From positions 1 to 22,120 of the forward strand of contig NZ_JANPLK010000064.1 in the NCBI RefSeq assembly GCF_031426495.1: a stretch of 22,120 bases of DNA, read 5' to 3'. Of this stretch, positions 1 through 8,600 are shown one piece after another. The stretch comes from Gemmatimonas sp. GTDB lineage: Bacteria > Gemmatimonadota > Gemmatimonadetes > Gemmatimonadales > Gemmatimonadaceae. A program made the translations under genes and the position numbers. Each line of letters begins with the position of its first letter. The first letter of the stretch is position 1. The notes beneath the pieces are model-generated. The model was given only the letters and a program-made list of their open reading frames with translations, ran no database searches and was not told the origin of the DNA.

Positions 1-51
1 CGGCCCTCCCCCCTGCTCCCTCGGGAGTTTGCAGTTGATTTACCTTGCGGT

Positions 52-2484
52 ATGTCCGACATCACCCTCCCGACTCCCTACTCGCCCGCTACGGTCGAGC
101 CCAAGTGGCGCGCCCGCTGGGCCGAGCGTGGCACGAACCACGCCGCCCTCGACAACGCTGAGCGCCCGTTCTACGCGCTCATGATGTTCCCGTATCCGTC
201 GGCCGAAGGGCTGCACGTGGGAAATCTCTTTGCGTTCACCGGCAGCGATATCTCGGCCCGCTACCACCGCCTGCTGGGACACGATGTGTTCCAGCCCCTC
301 GGCTACGATGCGTTCGGGATCCACTCGGAGAACTATGCGCTCAAGGTCGGCGCGCATCCGATGGAGCTCACGCCCAAGAACGTCGCGAATTTTCAGCGGC
401 AGCTCGAGCGCGCCGGGTTGATGGTCGATTGGCGTCAGAAGGTCGACACCTCGCGCCCGGACTACTACAAGTGGACGCAGTGGGTCTTCCTGCAGCTCTA
501 CAAGCAGGGACTCGCATACAAGAAAGCGGCGGCCGTGAACTGGTGCCCCACCGACATGACGGTGCTCGCCAACGAGCAAGTCGAGAATGGCCTGTGTGAG
601 CGGTGCGGCACGCCGGTGGAACAGCGATTCCTCGAACAGTGGTTCTTCCGCATTTCGGCGTACGCCGAGCGACTGCTGAACAACCTCGAGTGGCTGGATT
701 GGTCGCCGATCACGAAGTCGGCGCAGAAGAACTGGATCGGCCGGTCCGAAGGTGCCGAGCTGTCGTTCCGCGTGGCGGGGCACGACGACACGGTGCAGGT
801 GTTCACGACGCGTCCCGACACGATTTTCGGCGCCACGTATCTCGTGCTCGCGCCCGAGCATCCGCTCGTGGCCACGCTCACCACCGACGCGCAGCGCGAG
901 GCGGTGCAGGGCTATCAGGACGCGACGAAAAAGCAGGATCTGATCGCGCGGAAGAGCAGCAAGGACAAGACGGGCGTGTTCACTGGTGCGTACGCCGTGA
1001 ATCCGGCTACTGGCGCGAACATCCCGATCTGGATCGCCGACTACGTGCTCATGCAGTATGGCACCGGTGCCATCATGGCCGTGCCCGGACACGACGAGCG
1101 CGACTTCGAGTTCGCACAGCTGTTCAATCTGCCCATCGTGCGCGTGGTGGCCGGCCCCGACGATGCGGCCGACACGCCGCTCGGCGACGCGGCCTATACC
1201 GACGACGCGCAGGGCCGCTTGGTGAATTCAGGCGCCTTCGACGGACAGCTGGTGGCGGATGCGAAGCTCACTGTGACCGACTGGCTCGCCGCCGGTGGAC
1301 ACGGGGCGAAGGTGGTGAACTTCCGGTTGCACGATTGGTGCATTTCCCGTCAGCGCTATTGGGGGCCGCCGATCCCGATCATCTACTGCGACGCGTGCGG
1401 CACGGTCCCGGTGCCCGAATCGCAGCTGCCGGTGGAGTTGCCGTTCATTCCCGACTTCAAGCCCGACGACTCCGGCATCTCGCCACTGGCGCGCCACGAA
1501 GAGTGGTATCGCGTGCCGTGCCCCGCGTGCGGCGCAGCGGCCCGTCGTGAAACCGACGTCTCGGACACCTTCCTCGACAGCGCCTGGTACTTCCTCCGCT
1601 ATCCGAGCGCGACGCGCAGCGATGTCGCCTTCGACGCCGATGTGACCAAGCGCTGGTTGCCGGTCGATTCGTACATCGGTGGCAACGAACACGCCGTGTT
1701 GCACCTGCTGTACTCGCGATTCGTGACCATGGTCATGAAGGACGCGGGTCACATCGATTTCGAAGAGCCGTTCACGCGCTTCCGCGCGCACGGCATGATC
1801 ATCCGCGAAGGCGCGAAGATGTCGAAGTCGAAGGGCAACGTGATCAACCCCGATGTGTACATGGAAGAGTGGGGCGCTGACGCGTTTCGCATGTATCTCA
1901 TGTTCCTCGGCCCGTACGAAGAAGGCGGCGATTTCCGCGATCAGGGCATCAGCGGTGTGCGACGCTTCCTCGACCGCTTGTGGGCGTCGGTGCGTGATGC
2001 GCGGACGGATGTCGCGACCGACGCGACGGTGATGCGCCAGATCCATCGCACGATCAAGAAGGTGGGCGAGGACACCGCAACGCTGAGCTACAACACGGCG
2101 ATCGCGGCCATGATGGAGTGCCTCAATCACGTGCGTTCGGGCGACCGTGCGGTGCACCGCGAGGAGGTGTTGCCGTTGGTGCAGCTCGTGGCGGCCTATG
2201 CCCCGCACTTCGCCGAGGAGTGCTGGGAGTTGCTGGGACACGAGGGCAGCGTCTTCAACGCAGGCTGGCCCGCGTTCGACCCGGCGCTGCTGGTGGACAA
2301 CGAGGTCGATCTCGTGGTGCAGGTGAACGGCAAGGTGCGCGGTAAGCTGCGCGTGGCGGTGGACATCACGCAGGATGCGGCGATGGCGGCAGCGATGGCC
2401 GATGCTGGCATCGCCAGATTCGTGGTTGGCGAGATCAAGAAGGTGATCTTCGTACCGAAACGCCTGCTCAACATCGTGGTGTGA
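52..2484 (+). CDS. leuS: Leucyl-tRNA synthetase (class I)
   Basis: Charges tRNA-Leu with leucine in the cytosol, using ATP. The 810-residue protein is slightly shorter than the usual bacterial 820-880. The class I HIGH motif appears as HVGN at residues 55-58, after FPYPSAEGL. The KMSKS loop is exact at residues 589-593. The CP1 editing domain shows the threonine-rich TTRPDTIFGATY segment from residue 252 and the GTGAIMAVPGHDERD segment near 337-351. Two cysteine clusters suggest zinc ribbons: WCP...CERCG near residues 164-186, and CDAC...CPAC near 445-493. The tail VQVNGKVRGKLRV is the typical LeuRS C-terminal domain. The ATG at 52 gives a normal N-terminus (TPYSPATVEPKWRARW); no clear Shine-Dalgarno is visible. 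It runs convergently into the next gene with 7 bases between stop codons. Identification is secure. Confidence 0.98.
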   Translation: MSDITLPTPYSPATVEPKWRARWAERGTNHAALDNAERPFYALMMFPYPSAEGLHVGNLFAFTGSDISARYHRLLGHDVFQPLGYDAFGIHSENYALKVGAHPMELTPKNVANFQRQLERAGLMVDWRQKVDTSRPDYYKWTQWVFLQLYKQGLAYKKAAAVNWCPTDMTVLANEQVENGLCERCGTPVEQRFLEQWFFRISAYAERLLNNLEWLDWSPITKSAQKNWIGRSEGAELSFRVAGHDDTVQVFTTRPDTIFGATYLVLAPEHPLVATLTTDAQREAVQGYQDATKKQDLIARKSSKDKTGVFTGAYAVNPATGANIPIWIADYVLMQYGTGAIMAVPGHDERDFEFAQLFNLPIVRVVAGPDDAADTPLGDAAYTDDAQGRLVNSGAFDGQLVADAKLTVTDWLAAGGHGAKVVNFRLHDWCISRQRYWGPPIPIIYCDACGTVPVPESQLPVELPFIPDFKPDDSGISPLARHEEWYRVPCPACGAAARRETDVSDTFLDSAWYFLRYPSATRSDVAFDADVTKRWLPVDSYIGGNEHAVLHLLYSRFVTMVMKDAGHIDFEEPFTRFRAHGMIIREGAKMSKSKGNVINPDVYMEEWGADAFRMYLMFLGPYEEGGDFRDQGISGVRRFLDRLWASVRDARTDVATDATVMRQIHRTIKKVGEDTATLSYNTAIAAMMECLNHVRSGDRAVHREEVLPLVQLVAAYAPHFAEECWELLGHEGSVFNAGWPAFDPALLVDNEVDLVVQVNGKVRGKLRVAVDITQDAAMAAAMADAGIARFVVGEIKKVIFVPKRLLNIVV

Positions 2485-2495
2485 TCGATGATCAC
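2481..2495. terminator. Short palindrome over two convergent stop codons
   Basis: GTGATC-GAT-GATCAC is a perfect 6-base inverted repeat with a 3-base centre. It contains the leuS stop (2482-2484) and the stop of the opposite-strand gene (2492-2494). It could form a small hairpin between convergent genes, but the stem is short and has no T-run, so a terminator role is only a possibility. Confidence 0.2.
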
Positions 2496-2935
2496 GCGTG
2501 AACCGGCGGAAGGGGCGGCTGGTTCACGCGGAGCTGCGGCGAGCATGCGGCTGGCAGGTCATTCACGACGCGCTTCACACCGTCCATCAATTTCGGCATG
2601 CCGAAATTGATAACGAGGCCGAGTGGGAGCTGAGCTAACCGCAGGTACGTGAGCAGCTGCGTGGTGTGGATCGTAGCGTTGGTTTCGCGCGCCTTCACCT
2701 CAATGATCAGTCGGCCATTCACGATCAAATCGGCTCGGAACGCGTTCTCATAGCGATCTCCCTCGAACTCGAAGGAGATCGCTTTTTGTCGCTCGACGGA
2801 GAATCCGTCGCGCGTGAGGGTCCGCTCCAGTACAGCTTCGTACAGGGTTTCGAGCATCCCCGATCGGAATTTCTTGTGAATTCGAAGTGCGGCGTTGATG
2901 CACGCGCCAGACAGATCGTCAGGGTGGATATGCAT
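2492..2935 (-). CDS. GxxExxY family protein (PD-(D/E)XK nuclease-like fold)
   Basis: A 147-residue protein. The signature G26-x-x-E29-x-x-Y32 lies in the first helix (SGMLETLYEAVL). A PD-(D/E)XK-like core follows: D69 in RADLIV, then E79-x-K81 in IIEVKA, followed by a QLLTYLRL helix (residues 93-100) and LGLVINFG. The family is widespread in environmental bacteria, often as solitary genes, and its function is not established; a nuclease-like fold is predicted from the motif. The ATG at 2935 is the natural start, and no Shine-Dalgarno is evident. The tail after about residue 130 is proline-rich and probably unstructured. Its promoter side faces a large repeat hairpin at 2986-3092, an arrangement I associate with this family. 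Family assignment is confident; biochemical role is unknown. Confidence 0.88.
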   Translation of the reverse strand: MHIHPDDLSGACINAALRIHKKFRSGMLETLYEAVLERTLTRDGFSVERQKAISFEFEGDRYENAFRADLIVNGRLIIEVKARETNATIHTTQLLTYLRLAQLPLGLVINFGMPKLMDGVKRVVNDLPAACSPQLRVNQPPLPPVHA

Positions 2936-3253
2936 GGTCAGGGTGGCTTCGGGTGGCGTCGTGTGTGCGGGAAGGCTGCTGTTCTAACGCGAAGGACGCG
3001 AAGTCCGCGAAGGGCGCGAAGCACGGCAAACGGCAAAATGAAAAGCGGTTGTTCTTCTTCGCGTCCTTCGCGAACTTCGCGTCCTTCGCGTTGAGATTTT
3101 GAGCTCTCCGCCGCCACGAAGCTATCCGCCCGCACACCAACCACTGTCATCAAACAGCTGCCGGCGGTGGCACACGAACGCCCCGGTAAACCACGACCCC
3201 AGTCCGCGTGTCAAACAGTCATAGGCCATCACCTCAAGCCCGAGACTGCTTCC
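2936..3253. other. Divergent intergenic region
   Basis: About 318 bases between the divergent GxxExxY and PDZ genes. It contains the 36-base-arm hairpin. The rest must hold both promoters, but I see no convincing -35/-10 pair. Open frames crossing it on either strand are low-complexity products of the repeat and are not believed to be genes. Confidence 0.6.
2986..3092. repeat. Large imperfect hairpin of CGCGAAG(N)2 repeats
   Basis: The left arm (2986-3021) is built of nonamer-like units CGCGAAGGA, CGCGAAGTC, CGCGAAGGG, CGCGAAG. The right arm (3057-3092) is its reverse complement with only two mismatches in 36 bases. The 35-base centre is A/T-richer. Spurious translation gives an 'NAKDAKFAKDAK' type peptide, which makes the element easy to mistake for coding sequence. 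It sits between the divergent GxxExxY gene and the PDZ gene. It may act as a transcription or RNA structure element, or may be a mobile intergenic repeat. Confidence 0.85.
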
Positions 3254-4177
3254 ATGCGCACCTCCCTTCGCACGGCGACCCTTGTCGTCGTCCTCGCCGC
3301 CGCTCCGTCGTATTCCCAGCTTGCCGCGCAGCAGCGCCGGCAGGCCGACGACCCCATCATTCGGATCGAAGGACTGCGGCTGCCGTCCATGGTCTGGACG
3401 CGGGCCGCCGATCGTGCGGCGCTTGGCGTGACCCTGGGGGCGGCGTCGAGCGCCGACACGGCGGGGGTGAAGATCGACGCCGTTCGCGAGAACGGGCCGG
3501 CGGCGAAGGCCGGACTCAAGGCCGGTGACGTCATCACCGAGATCAACGGCGTGAGCCTAAACGTCAGTCGGGATGATGCCGAGGATCTGGCGTTGACCGG
3601 GATGGCGCAGCGTCGGCTGCAGCGCGTGCTGGCCAAAGCCAGGCCGGGGGACGACGTCGAGCTGCGTGTGCGGATCGGCGGGGCGGCCGCTCGGGTGATG
3701 AAGGTGAAGACCGTGTCGGCGGCCGAACTCGAGGACGGGCCCGTGCGGCGTGTCGTCGAGCGGGGCGGCGATGACGGGAACCGCGCGGCCGTCGGGGTGG
3801 CCGTGACCGGGGCCGGGAACGCGCGTGACACCCTCGGGCTCTTCGTGAGCAGCGTCGTGACCGCGGGACCAGCCGAACAGGCCGGAGTGGTCGAGGGCGA
3901 GCGGATCGCGGCCGTGAACGGCGTGGATCTGCGCGTGCCCAAGGAAGACCTCGACGATCCGCAGGCGCGGAGCGCGCGGGTAAGTCGATTCCAGCGGGAG
4001 GTGCAGAAGGTGGCTCCTGGCGGCACCGTGACCCTTCGCGTGGTGTCGGGGGGACGTACCCGGGACGTCTCAGTCCCGACGGTTCGGGCGTCGGACCTCC
4101 CGGAACGCGCGTGGTCGATGCCGGGAGGCGGACGGATCATCCTGAACGGACAGGTGCTCGACCTCGACCGCCGCTAA
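3254..4177 (+). CDS. Secreted tandem-PDZ domain protein
   Basis: A 307-residue exported protein of unknown role. The N-terminus MRTSLRTATLVVVLAAAPSY followed by SQLAAQ is a Sec signal peptide. This fixes the ATG at 3254 in preference to an in-frame GTG at 3167, which would place 29 extra residues before the signal. Two PDZ-like domains follow. The first spans about residues 54-155 (ALGVTLG... GPAAKAGLKAGDVITEINGV). The second spans about 176-276 (AVGVAV... GPAEQAGVVEGERIAAVNGV). Each ends in a basic beta strand typical of HtrA/CtpA PDZ domains. There is no serine-protease triad, DUF or transmembrane anchor, so it is not DegP/DegS. It probably binds exposed peptide termini in the periplasm or acts as a scaffold. 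It stands alone between intergenic gaps. Confidence 0.85.
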   Translation: MRTSLRTATLVVVLAAAPSYSQLAAQQRRQADDPIIRIEGLRLPSMVWTRAADRAALGVTLGAASSADTAGVKIDAVRENGPAAKAGLKAGDVITEINGVSLNVSRDDAEDLALTGMAQRRLQRVLAKARPGDDVELRVRIGGAAARVMKVKTVSAAELEDGPVRRVVERGGDDGNRAAVGVAVTGAGNARDTLGLFVSSVVTAGPAEQAGVVEGERIAAVNGVDLRVPKEDLDDPQARSARVSRFQREVQKVAPGGTVTLRVVSGGRTRDVSVPTVRASDLPERAWSMPGGGRIILNGQVLDLDRR

Positions 4178-4373
4178 GTCCGATCAGCGGTAGGCGCGGA
4201 CATTCCAGAATAGGGAAGTCGGGCTCGGCAAAGCGGCTGGGCCTGTACACCGCGACGCGGACGCAACGAATGGGCATTGGGTAGCGTTATCTTGGCGGAT
4301 GGACCCCGTGACGTTTGCCGACTTTCGAGTCGTATGCTGAGCGTCTTACTCGACCCGCCGTTCGCCCCTGCGA
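4178..4373. other. Intergenic region upstream of the RND operon
   Basis: 196 bases without a supported gene. It must carry the promoter of the RND operon. The only structure noted is a 5-bp stem with a TTCG tetraloop at 4319-4332 (CGACT-TTCG-AGTCG). No confident -35/-10 pair or operator palindrome was found. Confidence 0.5.
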
Positions 4374-5636
4374 ATGCCAGACAATGTGATGCCGCCGCGC
4401 TCCGCGCGCCGGTTCGCCATAGATCCTTCGCGCCGACTGTTCGCTCTCTCGTCGGTCGCCCTGCTCGGACTCGCCGCCTGCAAAGAGCAGCAACGTCCCC
4501 CGCGTCCTGCGCCCGTCGTGTCCACGATGACGGTGAAGAAAGGACCGCTGCCGTTCATCGTGTCCGCGAATGGGCAGATCGAGCCCAACCGGACCGTTGC
4601 CGTTCAATCACTCGTGTCCGGAATGCTGACCCGGGTGGCCATCGCCGAGGGCGATGAAGTCAGACAGGGGCAGGTGCTCTTCCAGATCGATCCACGCCCG
4701 TTCCGCGCGGAACTCGATCGGTTGCAGAGCACACTGGCTCGCGATCAGGCCACACTGCTCCGTGCCCGTGGCGATTCAGTACGCTTCGCCGGGCTGGCCA
4801 AAGATGGCTACGTCACCCGCCAGCAGCTCGATCAGACCTTTGCCGAAGCGTCGGCCCTCGCGGCCACGGTGGCCGCCGGACAGGCGTCGCTGGAGCGCGC
4901 GCGCCTCGATCTGGAAAACACCACCATCAAAGCCCCGATCTCCGGCCGCACCGGACAGATCACGCTTCGCGTGGGCAGTCTTGTGCGGGCGCAGGCTGAC
5001 CCGGGGCTGCTCATTATCAACGAGCTCCAGCCGGTGCTGGTGCGCTTCACGGTGCCGGAGCAGGCGTTCGAAGAGATGCGCCGCCGCTCGGGCCTCGATA
5101 AGGCGCTGACGGTGAACGTCGTCCCCAACGTGGGCGACAGCACGAAGAAGATCACCGGCACGCTGACCTTCATCGACAACGCGGTGGACCGGGCCACCGG
5201 GACCGTCCTGCTCAAGGCGCGGGTACCCAACGCCGATCGCTCGCTGTGGCCGGGACAGTTCGTGTCGGTGGGCCTCGAGCTCACGGTCGATCAGGATGCG
5301 ATTACGGTACCGTCGGAAGCGGTCGTCGCGACCGGCAACGGTGCGTTCGTGTACCTCGTGGAGGACGGCAAGGCCAAGCGGGTGGCCGTGAAGGTCGGTC
5401 GCACGGCGGGAACGCTGGTGAAGCTCGACAGCGGCTTGGTTGGCGGCGAGCAGGTCATCATCGAAGGACAGAATCGCCTGCAGGACGGGGCCAAGGTCGA
5501 GCTGCGCGGTGCGCTCTCGAAGAGTGGTCCCGCCGGCACCGACCGCGGCGGTCGCGGTGGAGCCAGAGGCGGCGCCAAGGGCGAGAAGAAGAGCGGAGTA
5601 GACACCTCAGCGACGAAGCGAGGAGCAGCCCAGTGA
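4374..5636 (+). CDS. RND efflux periplasmic adaptor lipoprotein (MexA/MdtA-like)
   Basis: Membrane-fusion subunit linking an inner-membrane RND pump to an outer-membrane channel. The 420-residue product has a lipoprotein signal: a hydrophobic stretch at residues 22-35 and a lipobox LAAC with Cys36. The barrel-sandwich (lipoyl) half-motifs are at about 74-106 (VQSLVSGMLTRVAIAEGDEV) and 183-205 (TTIKAPISGRTGQITLRVGS). They flank a coiled-coil hairpin (about 110-178). A beta-barrel and membrane-proximal region run to about 378 (LWPGQFVSVGLEL, TVPSEAV). Residues 380-420 are an unusual Gly/Arg/Lys-rich tail. A start five codons downstream (4389) is also possible. The stop overlaps the transporter start as GTGA, so the two are translationally coupled. 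Confidence 0.95.
   Translation: MPDNVMPPRSARRFAIDPSRRLFALSSVALLGLAACKEQQRPPRPAPVVSTMTVKKGPLPFIVSANGQIEPNRTVAVQSLVSGMLTRVAIAEGDEVRQGQVLFQIDPRPFRAELDRLQSTLARDQATLLRARGDSVRFAGLAKDGYVTRQQLDQTFAEASALAATVAAGQASLERARLDLENTTIKAPISGRTGQITLRVGSLVRAQADPGLLIINELQPVLVRFTVPEQAFEEMRRRSGLDKALTVNVVPNVGDSTKKITGTLTFIDNAVDRATGTVLLKARVPNADRSLWPGQFVSVGLELTVDQDAITVPSEAVVATGNGAFVYLVEDGKAKRVAVKVGRTAGTLVKLDSGLVGGEQVIIEGQNRLQDGAKVELRGALSKSGPAGTDRGGRGGARGGAKGEKKSGVDTSATKRGAAQ
5621..5625 (+). promoter_or_regulatory. Ribosome binding site that fixes the RND transporter start
   Basis: AGGAG lies 7 bases before the GTG at 5633, inside the end of the adaptor gene. It supports the GTG start over the much longer in-frame upstream extension, which reads through the adaptor gene in the wrong frame. 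Confidence 0.8.
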
Positions 5637-8600
5637 ATCTGAGCGCGATCTGGATCAAGCGGCCGGTGATGACCACGCTGGTCATGCTGGCCATTCTGAC
5701 GTTCGGCATCGTGGCCTACCGGGCGTTGCCGGTGAGCGATTTGCCCACCATCGACTATCCCACGATCACCGTCTCCGCCGGTCTTCCCGGGGCGAGCCCG
5801 GAAGTGATGGCGACGTCGGTGGCGACCCCGCTCGAACAGGCGTTCTCCACCGTCTCGGGCATCGAAAGCATCACGTCGTCCAGTTCGCAGGGAAGCACGA
5901 ACGTCACGCTGCTCTTCGCGCTCGATCGTGACATCGACAAGGCCGCCGCCGACGTGCAGTCGGCGATTTCGAAGACGCTGCGCCAGCTGCCGCAGGGCAT
6001 CAATCCGCCGTCGTACAACAAAGCGAATGCGGCCGACGCGCCGATCATGATGTTCTCCGTCAACTCCGACGTGCTCAGTCGCCAGGAGTTGAGCGAATTC
6101 GCCGAAACGTTTCTTGCCCAACGCGTCTCCACCGTGACCGGCGTCGCGCAGGTGCAAGTGTACGGTTCGTCCAAGTACGCGGTGCGCGTACAGCTCGACC
6201 CGGGAGCCATGGCCGCCCGCGGCGTCGGCATCGACGAAGTACAGCAGGCCATCAACCAGGGAAATTCGAATTCCCCGGCCGGCGTGCTGATGGGCCCCAA
6301 CAAGTCGTTCACGCTCCAAGCGTCCGGCCAGCTCAAGAACGCCTCCGAGTTCCGCAACCTCGTCGTTGCCATGCGCAACGACACGCCGATCCGTCTTGGC
6401 GAGCTGGGCTCGGTCATCGATGGCCTGCAGAACATGCGCGGCATGTCGGAGATCAACGGCCGCGCCAACACTGCGCTGGCGATCATCCGTCAGCCCGGCG
6501 TGAACACGGTTGAAGTGGCGAAGGGCGTCACGGCGGTGCTCGAGCAGCTCAAGCCGCAGCTGCCGCCGAGCGTCGAAATCGTGCCGATCTTCGACCGATC
6601 GATCGCCATCGAACACAGCGTGAACGATGTGAAGTTCACGCTCGTGCTCACGGTCGGCTTGGTCGTGATGGTGATCTTCCTGTTCCTGCGCAACCTGCGC
6701 GCAACGATCATCCCATCGCTGGCCCTGCCGTTTTCCCTGATCGGCACCTGCACGGTTATGTGGACGCTCGGCTACAGCCTCGACAATCTGTCGCTGATGG
6801 CGCTCACGCTCGCCGTCGGTTTCGTCGTCGACGACGCCATCGTGATGCTCGAGAACATCGTGCGACATCTCGAAATGGGCAAAAAGCCCATGCAGGCGGC
6901 GCTCGACGGCTCGAAGGAAATCAGCTTCACGATTCTCTCGATGACGCTGTCGCTGGTGGCGGTGTTCATCCCGCTGCTGTTCATGCCTGGTCTCGTGGGT
7001 CGCTTGTTCCGCGAGTTCGCGGTCACGATCGGTGTCGCGATTCTCGTGTCCGGCTTCGTATCGCTCACGCTGACGCCAATGCTCGCCGCGCGCTTCCTGC
7101 GCGAGGGCGAAGGACACGCGCCATCCGACGGCAAGTGGCGTTCGGTGGAGCGGATTTACCAAGCCACCGAAAACGCGTACGTGAATTCGCTGGCATGGGT
7201 GATGAACCGTCGTGGCCTCACGATGATCTTCAGCGTGTTCACGCTGGTCGCGACCGTTGGCTTGTTCATGTACATCCCGAAGGGCTTCCTGCCGTCGGAA
7301 GACACCGGGCGACTCTCGGGGTCAATCGAAGGGCCCGAAGGCATCGGCTTTGAAGCGCTGTCGGTGAAGATCCGCGAAGTCGCGGCGATCATTCAGAAGA
7401 GCGACAACGTGAAGTACACGCTGGCCTCCATCGGCGGTGGACCCGGCGGCGGCGGATCGAACAGCGGTCGCTTGCAGCTCACGCTGAGCGACGACCCGGA
7501 TCGTCCGCACGTCGATCAGATCATGCGGGAATTGACGCGCGCCACGTCAGGAATTCCCGGCTTTCAGGTGTTCTTCCGCAATCCGCCACCCATCAACATC
7601 GGCGGCCGTCGCGGTAACAGCGCCTATCAGGTCTCGCTTCAAGGGCCGGACATCGCCGAGCTGTACACCGCCGCCCGCGCGCTCGAATCGCGCATGAAGG
7701 ATCTGCCGGAACTCGAAAACATCTCGAGTGATCTGCAGGTCGGCAATCCGCAGGTCGGTATCCAGATCGACCGCGAACGGGCGTCGGCGCTCGGACTCAC
7801 GGCCGCCCAGATCGAAAATGCACTCTATAGCGCGTATGGCTCGCGTCAGGTCTCCACGATCTACACGCAAACCAACCAGTACCAAGTCATTCTCGAACTC
7901 AAGGAAGCGTATCAGAAGGATCCCGCGTCTCTGAGCCAGCTCTACGTACGTTCCAACACCGGCAACCTCGTGCAACTGGGATCGGTCGCCACGTTCACGA
8001 CCGGTGTCGGTCCACAGAGCATTCAGCACAACGGACAGCTGCCGGCCGTGTCGATCAGCTTCGGTACGCGCCCCGGTGTCGCCCTTGGTACGGCCGTCGA
8101 TGCGGTTCAGCGCGAGGCGCGCGCCGTGCTGCCGCCCGACGTGACCTCAGTGCTGTCGGGCGACACGCAAGCGTTCGCGCAGGCCCAGAGCGGACTGCTG
8201 GCGCTGCTCTTCGTCGCGATCTTCGTGATTTACGTGGTGCTCGGCATTCTCTACGAGAGCTTCATTCACCCGCTCACGATTTTGTCCGGCCTGCCGTTCG
8301 CCGCCCTCGGCGCGCTGCTCACGCTCTGGATCTTCGGCAAGGACCTCGGCGTGTATTCGTACGTCGGCATCATCATGCTGATCGGTCTCGTGAAGAAGAA
8401 CGCGATCATGATGATCGACTTCGCGATCGAGGCCGAGCGGGATCTCAAGATGTCGCCGCGCGATGCGATCGTGGAAGCGGCGCGCGTGCGCTTCCGTCCG
8501 ATCACGATGACCACGCTCGCCGCGCTCATGGGCACGCTGCCCATTGCGATCGGCTTCGGCGCTGGTGCCGAGTCGCGTCAGCCGCTGGGTCTCGCGGTGG

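Noticed and set aside
40..1092. 350-codon open frame opposite leuS on the minus strand
   Set aside because: It lies wholly antisense to leuS, is Arg/His/Glu-rich and shows no domain; typical shadow of a GC-rich coding region.
2986..3092. CRISPR-like array suggested by regular CGCGAAG repeats
   Set aside because: Repeats are 9-base and contiguous with no unique spacers, and the two halves are inverted; no cas genes are present.
4319..4332. CGACT-TTCG-AGTCG mini-hairpin upstream of the RND operon
   Set aside because: Only five pairs; it could occur by chance in GC-rich DNA, and nothing ties it to a riboswitch or terminator.
5246..5632. N-terminal extension of the RND transporter
   Set aside because: It reads the adaptor gene out of frame. 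The GTG at 5633 with an AGGAG site and a standard RND N-terminus is clearly the start.
5291..7162. 623-codon open frame antisense to the RND genes
   Set aside because: Composition (Arg, His, Gln, Asp) is the mirror of the sense genes, it has no recognisable motif, and both sense genes beneath it are secure.
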